Shown here in pieces: positions 28,801 to 37,301 of a stretch of DNA of 64,000 nucleotides (positions are counted from its first letter, which is position 1; each line of letters opens with the position of its first letter). The stretch lies in assembly GCA_963709075.1 (NCBI GenBank), contig CAVPUY010000002.1:186001-250000 (forward strand), given 5' to 3'. A model generated the notes under the pieces. That model worked only from the letters and a program-made list of their open reading frames with translations. It was not told the DNA's origin and did no database searches. The DNA is from Palsa-506 sp963709075 (GTDB lineage: Bacteria > Actinomycetota > Actinomycetes > Streptosporangiales > Streptosporangiaceae). The position numbers were made by a program, and so were the translations under genes.

Positions 28801-29061
28801 CTTGCCGCCGGCGACCCGTCCGCGTCAGCCCGCGCCGCCCGGGCTGGCCTGGCCGGCGACGTCGCCGCCGAGCAGCTATGGCGCGCGCTGATGCGGGCCG
28901 AGCACGTGGCCGGCAACCTGTCCGGGGTGCGCGAGGCATGGCAGCACTGCCTCGGCGTGATCGCCGACATCGCGCCGGCCGGCGAGCCGCATCCCGATAC
29001 CGCCGCCCTCTACCAGGAGCTCCTGCGCGGCGCGTCCAGGCAGCCGGCCCCGCCCGGCTGA
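25845..29061 (+). CDS. LysM and BTAD domain regulator of Tad locus (one frameshift)
   Basis: About 1070 residues after correcting an indel near 26680. Two to three N-terminal membrane helices (MIMLLLLVVGLPAVLYRF; DVSWLAWALFSLAVVAEA) precede a LysM domain (VVVRPGECLWTIAQRYLGDG). After a Pro/Ala/Gly linker and a further helix (PLTAVFAAGMLTGGVMVSI) comes a large cytoplasmic region. The C-terminus has a DNA-binding-like winged domain (LRVGILGSFTVNGAAGALLP) and BTAD repeats (DWTDFSALAERGMAARDRA onward). Such membrane LysM-BTAD proteins are known at ends of actinobacterial Tad loci; coupling of cell-wall state to pilus gene expression is an inference. Confidence 0.82.
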
Positions 29062-29188
29062 ACCAGCCACCAGCCCAGCCGGCCGCGACAAGACCAGAAA
29101 ACGATGCGAAACGGGAACTCCCCGCGGGCTGCGGCCCGCGACCGCAGCCCGGCCGCGGCCGGCCCATCGGGCCGTGCAGGCATTCCGG

Positions 29189-29764
29189 TTACCGGGGCCG
29201 GTAGGTCAGGCGTGTCACGCCGGAGCGGTAGGCCTTGGCGCCGTGCAGGTCGAGGTCGGTGCGGCGGGTGAATATCCGCTTGCCTTCGCCCAGCGCGACC
29301 GGATGCAGCATGAGCACGTACTCGTCGATCAGCCCGAGGCGCGCGAATGCCTGCGCGGTCCGGATGCCCCCTGGCACCCCGATGTCGCCGCCGGGCCGGC
29401 GCTTGGCGGCGCTGACCGCCTCCCGCAGGTCATCGTCGTCTCGCACCAGCAGCAGCTCGGCGTTGTCCCACGGGATCTCCTCCTCGGTCCTGGACAGGAT
29501 CAGGCTGTGGACCCGGTTCACGGCATCGGCGATGGCGTGCTCGCCTGCAGAGGCTGCCGGGTTGGCGGCGGCCTGGCGCCAGTACGGAATCATCCCCGAG
29601 GCTGTTGGGTAGCCCATGAACGCGGTGTCGGCCTGGCCGATCAGGTCGACGATGTCGCTGTTCATCTCGGGGTCGGGGGCGGCGGCCATCCAGTCGAGTT
29701 CGCCGCTGCGCCCGGCGAAGCAGCCGTCGCAGGTCATCGTCATGTACAGCCGTACCGTTCTCAT
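29189..29764 (-). CDS. RibD C-terminal/DHFR-fold reductase
   Basis: 191 residues with the dihydrofolate-reductase-like fold of the RibD C-terminal family: start RTVRLYMTMTCDGCFAG, then GQADTAFMGYPTA, DIGVPGGIRTAQAFARLGLI, DEYVLMLHPVALGEGKRIF. These usually bind NADPH but most have no known substrate. It stands alone between the Tad locus and the doxX gene. A second, distinct member is at 31580. Confidence 0.82.
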   Translation of the reverse strand: MRTVRLYMTMTCDGCFAGRSGELDWMAAAPDPEMNSDIVDLIGQADTAFMGYPTASGMIPYWRQAAANPAASAGEHAIADAVNRVHSLILSRTEEEIPWDNAELLLVRDDDDLREAVSAAKRRPGGDIGVPGGIRTAQAFARLGLIDEYVLMLHPVALGEGKRIFTRRTDLDLHGAKAYRSGVTRLTYRPR

Positions 29765-29914
29765 CTGGTCCTCCTCGTGGCCGGCCTGGCTTAGCAGATT
29801 GCCAGGGCAGCATGACCGGCGCGGGAGCGCGCTGGCTGGATCCGGCGCTGCCCGCCGCTGGCCCCGGTGGGCACCAGCGGCGGGGCGCTGTGTGCGCGGT
29901 CGGGCGGCCCAGGG

Positions 29915-30358
29915 TCACCGGCCGGCTAGCGCGGCCAGGAACTTGGCGGTGTGCTCCCGGCGGGCGCGGGCGATGAGCGTGAGGGCGACGCATAGCGGAA
30001 TGGTCAGCGCGACGGCGGCGCTGTGCAGCGCGGCGATGTTGACGACCGACGCGCCGGCCATGTCGGCGGCGAGCCCGGCTGCGGCCAGCCCGGAAAGCCG
30101 GGGGATGAGCAAGCCGATTGCCCCGGCGAGTTCGGCGGTTCCGACCAGGTAGCGCAGCCATTGACCGGCTCCTATCTGGCCGAACATTGCCACCGTGCTG
30201 TGCGCGCTGGCGAGCTTGGGCATGGCGGCGAAGACGAACATCACGGCTAGCAGGATCTGTGCGGCCCAGAGCATGATGTTCTTGCTGGCGCGCCTGCCGC
30301 TGTGCTTCCGGCCGGTTTCGCGGTCTGTCCTGATGGCTGCGGTGCTGGCTGTGGTCAT
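29915..30358 (-). CDS. DoxX-family membrane protein
   Basis: 147 residues with four membrane helices (MLWAAQILLAVMFVFAAMPK; YLVGTAELAGAIGLLIP; LAAAGLAADMAGASVVNIAA; AVALTIPLCVALTLIA), the DoxX/DoxD layout. Start at ATG 30358 has GGAG upstream. It follows the ArsR gene with no gap, so both form one operon controlled by ArsR. Probable redox or stress role, not proven. Confidence 0.8.
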   Translation of the reverse strand: MTTASTAAIRTDRETGRKHSGRRASKNIMLWAAQILLAVMFVFAAMPKLASAHSTVAMFGQIGAGQWLRYLVGTAELAGAIGLLIPRLSGLAAAGLAADMAGASVVNIAALHSAAVALTIPLCVALTLIARARREHTAKFLAALAGR

Positions 30359-30360
30359 GG

Positions 30361-30774
30361 CTATCTCCTTCGGGTTTCGTCCCCTGGCCGGTCCTGTATC
30401 CCCCGGCATATGGGTGGGTCGCAGGTCAGCTGGCCAGGGGCCTCTTCCTGGCGGGCTTGCCGGGCGGCGAGCAGGTCGTCAAGCCGCTCGTGGCTTTCGT
30501 CCCAGAACCGCTGGTAGCGGGCTAGCCACGTGGTTACCTCACGCATCGGCTCGGCCTCCAGACGGCTGAGCCGGGCGGTGGCACGGCGGGTGCGCGAGAC
30601 CAGGCCAGCGTTTTCCAGCACCTTGAGGTGCCTGGAGATCGCCGGCTGGGACACGCTGAACGGCGCGGTGAGCTCGGCGACGGTGGCTTCACCCTCGGAC
30701 AGCCGGGTCAAGATCGCCCGCCGGATCGGGTCGGCGAGGGCCCCGAACACGAGACTGAGCCGGTCACTGACCAT
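30361..30774 (-). CDS. ArsR-family transcriptional repressor
   Basis: 137 residues with the winged helix VFGALADPIRRAILTRLSEG and recognition helix FSVSQPAISRHLKVLENAGL. No metal-binding Cys pair is seen in the usual alpha3 site, so it may sense something other than a thiophilic metal. C-terminal FWDESHERLDDLLAARQ resembles the subgroup paired with SRPBCC or DoxX genes. An inverted repeat overlaps its start codon (30775-30810), suggesting autoregulation. Confidence 0.88.
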   Translation of the reverse strand: MVSDRLSLVFGALADPIRRAILTRLSEGEATVAELTAPFSVSQPAISRHLKVLENAGLVSRTRRATARLSRLEAEPMREVTTWLARYQRFWDESHERLDDLLAARQARQEEAPGQLTCDPPICRGIQDRPGDETRRR

Positions 30775-30810
30775 CTATAACCATCCAGTTCTAGAATGAA
30801 TTGGTTATAG
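30775..30810. promoter_or_regulatory. ArsR operator candidate
   Basis: CTATAACCA (30775-30783) and its exact complement TGGTTATAG (30802-30810) form a 9-bp inverted repeat with an 18-bp spacer that begins one base upstream of the arsR ATG. It is the most AT-rich spot nearby. This is a convincing autoregulatory operator/promoter overlap. Confidence 0.7.
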
Positions 30811-30834
30811 ACTGCCGCACGAGCTTCTCGCTGT

Positions 30835-30888
30835 CAAGCCCACGGGCTTGGCCAGGTGCGCGTACGGCCAAGCCGTCTCCTGACGGCT
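30835..30888. repeat. three overlapping, mutually exclusive hairpins
   Basis: CAAGCCC/GGGCTTG (30835-30841 with 30844-30850), GGCTTGGCC/GGCCAAGCC (30845-30853 with 30866-30874) and AGCCGTC/GACGGCT (30871-30877 with 30882-30888) share arms. No leader peptide is seen. It lies upstream of arsR on the minus strand and could be part of its leader, or a mobile-element end remnant. Confidence 0.5.
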
Positions 30889-30966
30889 TACCGGCACCCG
30901 GCAGCGCGGGCTTTCGCCCTTCCGAGGTAGACCTGGGAGGCGCGGAAGTGCCTCGGCACAGGCGGG

Positions 30967-31236
30967 TCAGCTCGCCGGACCGCGGTCCAGCTCCCACCGC
31001 ACGTCGGCTGGGTCCAGCATCCGGGCCGGCCCGGCCGGCGCAGGCGCTGGTGCCCGCAGTTGTTCCTGGCTGTCCGCGGACAGCAGTTCCGACGGCATCC
31101 GGAAGTGGTGCCCGGCCATGCAGCTCAGCGCAACGCAATCAACGGGGCCGTCGGTGCTGGCCAGCGAGAAGCGGTCAGTGACCTCGGCCGGGGCTTCGCA
31201 TTCCGGGCACGATATGACAGTCAGCACTGGTCTCAT
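30967..31236 (-). CDS. small zinc-ribbon-like protein
   Basis: About 89 residues starting RPVLTVISCPECEAPAEVTD, with Cys pairs CPEC and a later C-x(4)-H (SCMAGHHFRM) that could bind zinc. This front region is common in short actinobacterial proteins of unknown function; the Pro/Ala tail is variable. AGGAG abuts the ATG at 31236, so a GTG a few codons in may be the true start. Confidence 0.6.
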   Translation of the reverse strand: MRPVLTVISCPECEAPAEVTDRFSLASTDGPVDCVALSCMAGHHFRMPSELLSADSQEQLRAPAPAPAGPARMLDPADVRWELDRGPAS

Positions 31237-31579
31237 CTCCTGATGGGTACCGCGAGCCAGTTCCCTCACCGATACAGAGCAGGATCCGGCCGCGCAGATA
31301 CGCCATCTGGCGACCGAGTCTGTCCCGATGCGGTCACCGCCACGCCTGGCCGGAATGTGTCCTCCCGCAGGAACCGATCCAGCGGGGCAGGCAGGCGATT
31401 CGCTGGAATGCTCCCGGCCTAGTCCTCGGCCCGCGGCTGGGTACTTGCGTCACTTGCTCGCGCGCTGGTGTCGATTTCGGGCTGCGCCGTTCGTGTGGGA
31501 GGTGAGAGGCGGATAACTGGCCGGCGTGCACGGTCGGCGGCACGACCGTCGCCGCCGCAGGAGTCAAAGGAGGCCTGAA
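31237..31579. other. 343-bp region without a supported gene
   Basis: Neither strand shows a reading frame with recognisable domains or a good ribosome site. The last bases hold the AGGAGG of the downstream reductase gene (about 31567). Confidence 0.5.
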
Positions 31580-32179
31580 ATGGGTCGGATCGTTGTTATG
31601 AACCATGTGACGCTTGACGGCGTGATGCAGGGACCTGGCCTCGCCGACGAGGACACCCGGGGCGGGTTCACGCAGGGCGGCTGGGGCCACCGGTCCGTAA
31701 CGCCTGACGACGCCGTGGGCAAGGCGATGGGCGAGCGGATGGCGGCCGGGGGCGGCCTGGCCGGATGGCTGTTCGGGCGGCGTACTTACGAGCAGCTGCT
31801 GGCCTCCTGGAACGCTCGGGGCGGCCCGTTCAAGGACGCGCTGAACAACTCGCCCAAGTACGTCGCGTCGACCGCTCTAGATGACCCCCTGCCGTGGCCC
31901 AACTCGACGTTGCTGCGCGGCGATATCGTTGGCGCCCTGCGCACGCTCAAGGCCGAATCCGGCGGCGTTCTGGCGATCATGGGCAGCGGCGTGCTGATCG
32001 GCTCGCTGATGGCTGCGAACCTGATCGACGAGTACTTGCTGATGATCCACCCGCTCGTGCTCGGCACCGGACGACGGCTGTTCCCGGCGGGCGTGCGCGC
32101 GACGCTGCGGCTCACCGACAGTGTCACGACGGCCACCGGCGTGGTGATCGCCACCTTCGGAGAGCCCGGTGCAGGATGA
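31580..32179 (+). CDS. RibD C-terminal/DHFR-fold reductase
   Basis: 199 residues; ATG at 31580 chosen for the AGGAGG just upstream. Motifs: RIVVMNHVTLDGVMQGPG, WLFGRRTYEQLLASW, PWPNSTLLRGD, IMGSGVLIGSLMAANLIDE, MIHPLVLGTGRRLF. This is the YyaP/YwjB-type group of NADPH-dependent reductase-fold proteins. The physiological substrate is unknown. Intact. Confidence 0.86.
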   Translation: MGRIVVMNHVTLDGVMQGPGLADEDTRGGFTQGGWGHRSVTPDDAVGKAMGERMAAGGGLAGWLFGRRTYEQLLASWNARGGPFKDALNNSPKYVASTALDDPLPWPNSTLLRGDIVGALRTLKAESGGVLAIMGSGVLIGSLMAANLIDEYLLMIHPLVLGTGRRLFPAGVRATLRLTDSVTTATGVVIATFGEPGAG

Positions 32180-32273
32180 TCGCCTGCGCCTGATCTTCAT
32201 GGCTACCCAGCCAGCTCGGGTGACCGGCTGATCCACTGCTGTTCTGATCAATCGCGGATGTTAGTGCCCCAGC

Positions 32274-32380
32274 GTCCAGGTGGTGATCTTGGACATTATC
32301 GAGGAGACCGCGGCGCATTCGGGTCACCTGGAGATCGCCGCGAGCTGCTGGACGGCGCGACCGGCCCCGGGATGCGCTGA
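32274..32380 (+). pseudogene. C-terminal remnant of a DUF664/DinB-like protein
   Basis: Reads VQVVILDIIEETAAHSGHLE and, after one base shift, RELLDGATGPGMR then TGA at 32378-32380. This matches the usual tail of DUF664 mini-DinB proteins (metal-binding His in HSGHL). No upstream part of such a gene is present, so it is a decayed fragment. Confidence 0.6.
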
Positions 32381-32463
32381 GCGCCCGGAGTGCGTCACCG
32401 GATCTGTCGGCACTGCGTGGTAGGCAGGCGGGGTAGCTTTCGCTGCCGGTGATCGGAGGAAAC

Positions 32464-33003
32464 GTGCGCTGGTCGCAAATGCAGGGTGCCCAGCCGGGCC
32501 TCACCGCGCTCGGGCGGCGGCGGTTGCTGGATCCTGGTGTCGTGCTGGTGGCAACGATCCGGGCTGACGGCACGCCGAGGGTCAGCCCGGTGGAGCCCTT
32601 CGTCCTGGACGGCATCTTGTGGCTGTCCATGATGTGGCACTCGAAGAAGGCCGCCGATCTGCTGCGTGACCCGCGCGTGCTGGTGCACAGCGTGGTCACC
32701 GGCCGGGACGGCGGTGAAGGGGAGTTCAAGATCCGCGGTACTGCCGGCCCGGAGCAGGACCCGGCAGTGCAGCACCGCTACGCGCAGGAGGTGGCCGGCG
32801 CCCTGGGCTGGCGGCCCGAGCCGGGGCGGTTCCACCTGTTCGCCGTCAGCATCGAACAGGTGACGTTCATCCGATACGACGACGCGACCGGTGACCAGCA
32901 CGTGGCGATGTGGCCGCCCGCCCGCGAGTTCGTCCGCCGGGGCACCTCGGCCACCAGCGTGGGGGAACCCGAAACCGTGAACGAGATCATCGTCGCCGGC
33001 TGA
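32464..33003 (+). CDS. pyridoxamine 5'-phosphate oxidase-fold protein
   Basis: 179 residues from GTG 32464, supported by GGAGG four bases upstream. The split-barrel flavin-binding fold is indicated by VVLVATIRADGTPRVSPVEP, LWLSMMWHSKKAADLLRDPR and VLVHSVVTG. The C-terminal half contains FHLFAVSIEQVTFIRYDD. It likely binds FMN or F420; no catalytic function can be assigned. Confidence 0.82.
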   Translation: MRWSQMQGAQPGLTALGRRRLLDPGVVLVATIRADGTPRVSPVEPFVLDGILWLSMMWHSKKAADLLRDPRVLVHSVVTGRDGGEGEFKIRGTAGPEQDPAVQHRYAQEVAGALGWRPEPGRFHLFAVSIEQVTFIRYDDATGDQHVAMWPPAREFVRRGTSATSVGEPETVNEIIVAG

Positions 33004-33322
33004 CCCGCAGCCGGCGACCCAGGGGGTTGGCTCGCAGATCGCGGCCATCTCCTCGACCGAGCCGTCTCTCCGCACCGCGATCACCCGCGTCGGCATGATG
33101 TCCCAGACCGCGGCGCGCAGCCTGCAAGCGCAGGACGGGCCGAACTGCCTGGCCATTGCTTTTTTGGTGGCAGCGGAGCCGGGGGTGCAGCGAGCAGGCG
33201 GGGGAAGACCCCGGGGGCGATGCCGCCACAAGGCAGTTGCAGATTGACGACACGCAGCCGGTGAAGACTCTGGTCAGACAGCCGGGCCAGCGCCACCCCC
33301 GGCAGAATCCCTGCGATGGTGC
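33004..33322. other. 319-bp region without a supported gene
   Basis: Short frames on both strands carry no recognisable domain. A TTTTTT run near 33159 stands out in this GC-rich DNA but has no flanking stem. Otherwise nothing is seen. Confidence 0.4.
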
Positions 33323-34519
33323 TTATTCTTCGCCTGGCGCGGGCCACAGGCCGCGGATTTGCTCCCAGCTGTCATCGTCGGGGGACTCCCCGGCCGCGAT
33401 ATACCGTGCTCCGGGGAACTTCTGCGCCGGCCCGGTGAAGCTTCCCCTGGCGAGTAGCCGGCCGATGTTCGCGCGGTAGATCTCGTCGACGTCGGCATGC
33501 CGCAACGGCTCGTCGTCCAGCCAGAGGTTCTTGGGGTGGACAGGCTGCTCGTACATCCGCCGGAAGATCTCGGTCCGCAGGTCCTTCATCCAGTTCGAGT
33601 TGAGGTTCATCGTGCGGAACTGGCGGAGGGCCTCGATGTCGATGATCCCGGCGACGAACGTGTTCGCGCCCGACGTGGTGTGCCCGAGCACGCTGCCCTG
33701 GTAGTCGACGATATGAGAGTTGCCGCCCGCGATGTCGTACGGGTGCTGCATCTTCGGATGCACGTAGACGGGGCCGACGTTCGGGCAGACCATGTAGACG
33801 TTGTTGAAATGCGCATGAGCCCGGTTCTGCAGCAGCCATGTCCCGCCGGGCTCCAGCCCCATCTGGGTCATCGGCACCGCCTCGCTCGGGCGGTAGACAA
33901 CCTCGGCGCCGTTGAACGCGAGCGCGCGTACCGCCTCCGGGTACTCCCCGTCGGAGCAGCAGATCGTGCCTATGTTGCCAATGTCGCCGGTGCGCAGCAC
34001 CGGGTAGAAAGCGTCGATCCCGTCGCCGAACAGTTCGACCCAGCGATCGTAGACATCGTGCGGGACGCACGAGCGCTCGCGGCACCACAGGTGGTTCTTC
34101 GCCGCCTTGTGCACGATCTCGCCCTGCCTCGAGATGACGAACAGGGTGTTGAAGAAGCGCTCGTCGATCACCTCGGGCCAGCGTGCCTTGCACTGGGCGA
34201 CGACGTAGGTGTCGTAATGCCGGGCGAGCGCGGCGAGCCGGTCCGTTTCCGGCCCCGGGATGTCGATGAACAGCTCGCGCGCCGCCGTGACATGCGGGAT
34301 GTCGAAGATCTCGTCAGTAAATCCGGTCAGCGCGCCCTCAGCGAGCGCGATCAGCCGCACCGGCATGTTGATGCCGATGATCGACACGGCCGCGTGGATC
34401 GCGTCCTCGACGATCTGCAGGTTGCGCTCGATGTCCCGGCGGCTGCCGATGCCGTGCACGACGGTCGACAGCCCGACGGCCAGGTAAGGCGCTACCTGCT
34501 CCTGCGCGCGTCCGCTCAC
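33323..34519 (-). CDS. nitrilase-superfamily amidohydrolase
   Basis: About 398 residues. The catalytic triad is visible: Glu in LIALAEGALTGFTDE, Lys in GEIVHKAAKNHLWC, Cys in IGTICCSDGEYPEAVRALA. It resembles the longer carbon-nitrogen hydrolases annotated as nitrilase-related or formamidase-like; the substrate is not predictable. A GTG at 34519 is used as start. The same frame stays open far upstream into the DUF222 protein, so the boundary is uncertain, and a start at 34565 in a shifted frame (ARSQYLTFRRTVAHS) is also possible. Confidence 0.8.
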   Translation of the reverse strand: MSGRAQEQVAPYLAVGLSTVVHGIGSRRDIERNLQIVEDAIHAAVSIIGINMPVRLIALAEGALTGFTDEIFDIPHVTAARELFIDIPGPETDRLAALARHYDTYVVAQCKARWPEVIDERFFNTLFVISRQGEIVHKAAKNHLWCRERSCVPHDVYDRWVELFGDGIDAFYPVLRTGDIGNIGTICCSDGEYPEAVRALAFNGAEVVYRPSEAVPMTQMGLEPGGTWLLQNRAHAHFNNVYMVCPNVGPVYVHPKMQHPYDIAGGNSHIVDYQGSVLGHTTSGANTFVAGIIDIEALRQFRTMNLNSNWMKDLRTEIFRRMYEQPVHPKNLWLDDEPLRHADVDEIYRANIGRLLARGSFTGPAQKFPGARYIAAGESPDDDSWEQIRGLWPAPGEE

Positions 34520-34890
34520 TGTGGGCCACCGTCCGCCGGAAGGTGAGGTACTGACTTCGAGCCACGTCAGTCTCGGGGGAAACCTTGGCCAGGTCAAGAC
34601 CCTCCCGGACTTATCGAGCCCGCGCCAAATCGGCTGAGGGCGCTTAGAGTCAGGCTGTGCTTGAGGTGGTTGCACGGCCCGCCGTTTCCGATGGGTCGGG
34701 GCTGGATGGCGCGATCCGGCTCGCTGCGGGATAGGCGGCGAGGGGATCGCCAGCGGTGAGCTGCTGACCGGGATCGGATCTTGGCGCCGAGACCGGGTTA
34801 CCGGCCGCAGGCGGCGTGCCTTGTCCCTGGTGTCCTGGCTAGCGGCGTCATGGTTGCTGCCAGGGCCGTTGGCGTCACGGTCACGGTGGC

Positions 34891-34935
34891 CGGGCTGGCG
34901 GTTGCCGGGCTGGCGGTTGCCGGGCTGGCGCCAGG
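34891..34935. repeat. 15-bp tandem repeat (three copies)
   Basis: CGGGCTGGCGGTTGC is repeated twice, followed by a diverged third copy. It lies inside the DnaE2-like remnant and encodes repeated RQPGN on the minus strand. Confidence 0.7.
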
Positions 34936-34987
34936 ACAGCCGCTGTTCGAACTCCTGCCATGGCACCGGCGGGGTATCCCAGCCCAC
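34901..34987 (-). pseudogene. start of a DnaE2-like gene (remnant)
   Basis: GTG at 34987 is preceded by a perfect GAGGAGG 8-9 bases upstream and encodes VGWDTPPVPWQEFEQRLSWR, closely like the N-terminus of actinobacterial error-prone polymerase DnaE2/ImuC. After ~25 residues it dissolves into repeats and non-conserved sequence, with no polymerase domains. It is in frame with both the DUF222 protein upstream and the nitrilase downstream. I read it as a truncated gene start left by a rearrangement. Confidence 0.5.
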
Positions 34988-37084
34988 GAACTGGCACCTC
35001 CTCGCTACTGGCGATGTTGCTGGCTGCCTGTCCTCCTGCTGGTGATCTTGCTGGCTGGCTATCCGGGGTGCACGTCGGGGGTTGCCGTGAAGGTACGGCC
35101 GGCCGGGGTGGTCCACTGGAAGACGCCGGGGGCGGGCTGGCGCAGGCGCCAGCGGGGATGCTGTTTGATGATGTGGCTGGAGTGGCGGTGGCTGGAGTGG
35201 CGGTGGCTGGAGTGGCGGTGGCTGGGCAAGGATGTCTTCTGGGATGGTCAGGGTTACCCGGCCGGCAAGCCCGGTTCCCTGACCCGGTCCTGCCGGGCCG
35301 TCGCGCCGGCGGGGGCGGGGGATGCGGGTGACGGCGATGGCCTGCCCGCCGGAGGCCGTCACGATGATCCGCCATTCGGCAGCGTGGTTCTGTGCCGCAA
35401 GCTCGGCGAGCCGGCGGGCCTGGGCGGCGGTGACCGGCCCGATACGGCCTAGCCGGCCGGGCTGGAGAGAGACCCCGGCCACGGTGCGCCAGGGCACGGA
35501 CAAATCGAGCATCCCGCCGGCTGGCGACCGCCGGTTCCCGGGCCGGGCGAGCGCGGGCGGGACGCCCGCGGGGACATCCGGCCAGTCCCCGGACGGCCAG
35601 CCGTCATCGGCGTCGTCATCCTGGCCGGCGTCATCCCGGCCGTTCCCGGCCGGGTTGTCGTCCGGGCACGGGTAGTCCTCGTCATCGCGGGGAGCGTCCT
35701 GGTCCCCGGGCGGTGGCGTGTCCTGGTCCTGGGGCGGTGGCGTGTCCTGGTCCTGGGGCGGTGGCGTGTCCTGGTCCTGGGGCGGTGGCGTGTCCTGGTC
35801 CTGGGGCGGTGGCGTGTCCTGGTCCTGGGGCGGTGGCGTGTCCTGGTCCTGGGGCGGTGGCGTGTCCTGGTCCTGGGGCGGTGGCGCGTCATCGCCGTGG
35901 CTGCCATTGTGCGGGGGGTCAGCCCGGCTGCCGCGGGACTGGCCGCTGCCGTCCGAACTACCGCGGGGCGGGCGGTGGCCGGGGGGATGGCCGCGGGACG
36001 GGCTGCTGCCGTCCGGGTGGCCGCGGGGCGGGCGGTCGCCGGGGGCGTCGTCTGGGGGGTCGCCGGGGGGTGCGCCTTCGGCGGGGGGAATCTGCGGCAT
36101 AGTGCCGAGCAGGAGCCCGAGGTAGGCCTTGGCGCGCAGCAAGCCGACCGGGCCGCCGGCGCCGGAGGCTTTCCAGGCCCGGGCCATCGCGGTGATCCGC
36201 GCCATCGCCGCGGCGGCGTGAACGGCTGGCAGCCGCTGGCCGGCCAGCGTCGCGGTGGTCTCCTCGTCGGGATACAGGCTGACTTTCGCCTGTCGCCCGG
36301 TTTCCTTCCTGCGTCGCTCGGCGCCTTCGGGATCAGCGACGATTACCTCGCGGCGCAGCACGGCGCGCAGTGCGCCGGTCGTCTTGTCTCCGGCTGCGGG
36401 CAGGACTTCGCCTTCCACGACCCGGGCTGCCTCGTCGCTGAGCGTCCTGGTTGCCTCGGCGATCAGCCGGGCACGGGACAGGTCGATCTTCCCGGCGGCC
36501 AGCGCTGCGCCGGTGGCAGCCAGCCGCCAGGCCAGGTCCACCGCCAGGCCGGTCCACCACGATGCGCCGGACTGCGACATCGTCAGCTCCAGCGATACCC
36601 CAGCGGTGGCAGTGGCGGGAATCCGGGCAGGGCGGCCATCGGCGCCGGTCCCGGTGTCCTTTTCACGTGCAGCCGCCCTGGACGCGATCCGGGCGACCGC
36701 AGCCAGTTCCTGAGCCTGTGCCCAGGGGGCGATCCGCCGCCAGGAACCGGCCGCCGCAGCCAGGTCATGGTCCTTCATCTCGGCGACGGGAGTTACCGCC
36801 AGCCACGCGGCCGCGTCCGGGCCGGGCGGCAGGTGCCCGGCCATCTGCCCGGCCAGCGCCCCGGCGGGGATGCGCTCACTGCCGTGCTCAGCCACGTCAT
36901 CAAGAACAGCCTGCTGGGCGGCCTCTTCATCGCCGCCATCGCCGGAGCCGCCACCGGGAGAACCGCCGGTACCCGCATCGGGGGAACCGGGACCGCCGGT
37001 GCACCGGGTCAGGGCGTCGAAGTCCAGCGCCCCTGACCAGGCCAGGCCTTGCGGGGCGCCCGCGCCGCCGGGGTCTGCCGGCAT
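34988..37084 (-). CDS. DUF222-family protein lacking the HNH domain
   Basis: Begins MPADPGGAGAPQGLAWSGAL at 37084 with GGGGAGG upstream. The helical DUF222 region is clear (AWAQAQELAAVARIASRAAA; DLAWRLAATGAALAAGKIDL; SRARLIAEATRTLSDEAARV; AMARITAMARAWK). An acidic/Pro linker with seven PPPQDQDT repeats follows, then the conserved LGRIGPVTAAQARRLAELAA and WRIIVTASGGQAIAVTRI. Where relatives carry the HNH nuclease (CRFPTC...DLDH), this one has only Pro/Gln/Arg-rich sequence. It is probably a truncated, inactive member of this repetitive mobile-like family. Confidence 0.7.
35176..35220. repeat. 15-bp tandem repeat (three copies)
   Basis: Three exact copies of GCTGGAGTGGCGGTG; on the minus strand they encode repeated QPPPL in the tail of the DUF222 protein. 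Confidence 0.75.
35712..35879. repeat. 24-bp tandem repeat, seven exact copies
   Basis: Seven identical 24-bp units (beginning GGTGGCGTGTCCTGGTCC) encode PPPQDQDT octapeptides in the linker of the DUF222 protein, with a diverged unit on each side. Identity at the DNA level implies recent expansion. Confidence 0.9.
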
Positions 37085-37301
37085 CGGTCACCTCCCCGGG
37101 CCGTGCCCGTGAGCCGGGCTTCCGGACTCTTAGGCAACAGTAGCGAGCAGTACCGACAAAACAGGACCGCTGCGAACATGGATTCGATATCTTTCCCAGC
37201 ATGAGCATGGCGCAAGCCAGAAGCCGCAGTCGGCTCGCTCAACGCCGCCAGCAGCCCCGGACCCGGATGCCGCCAGCAACCCGGGCACAATCCGTCAAGC
37301 C

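Noticed and set aside
30835..30888. Insertion sequence end
   Set aside because: No transposase fragment or target duplication is visible nearby, so it is listed only as a structured repeat.
35712..35879. CRISPR array
   Set aside because: Units are contiguous with no spacers, and they encode a protein repeat.
33323..37084. A single 1253-residue protein joining DUF222 and nitrilase domains
   Set aside because: The frame is open throughout, but the middle is low complexity, a separate ribosome site and DnaE2-like start lie inside, and the nitrilase has its own plausible GTG. Chance open frame in GC-rich DNA is likelier than a true fusion.
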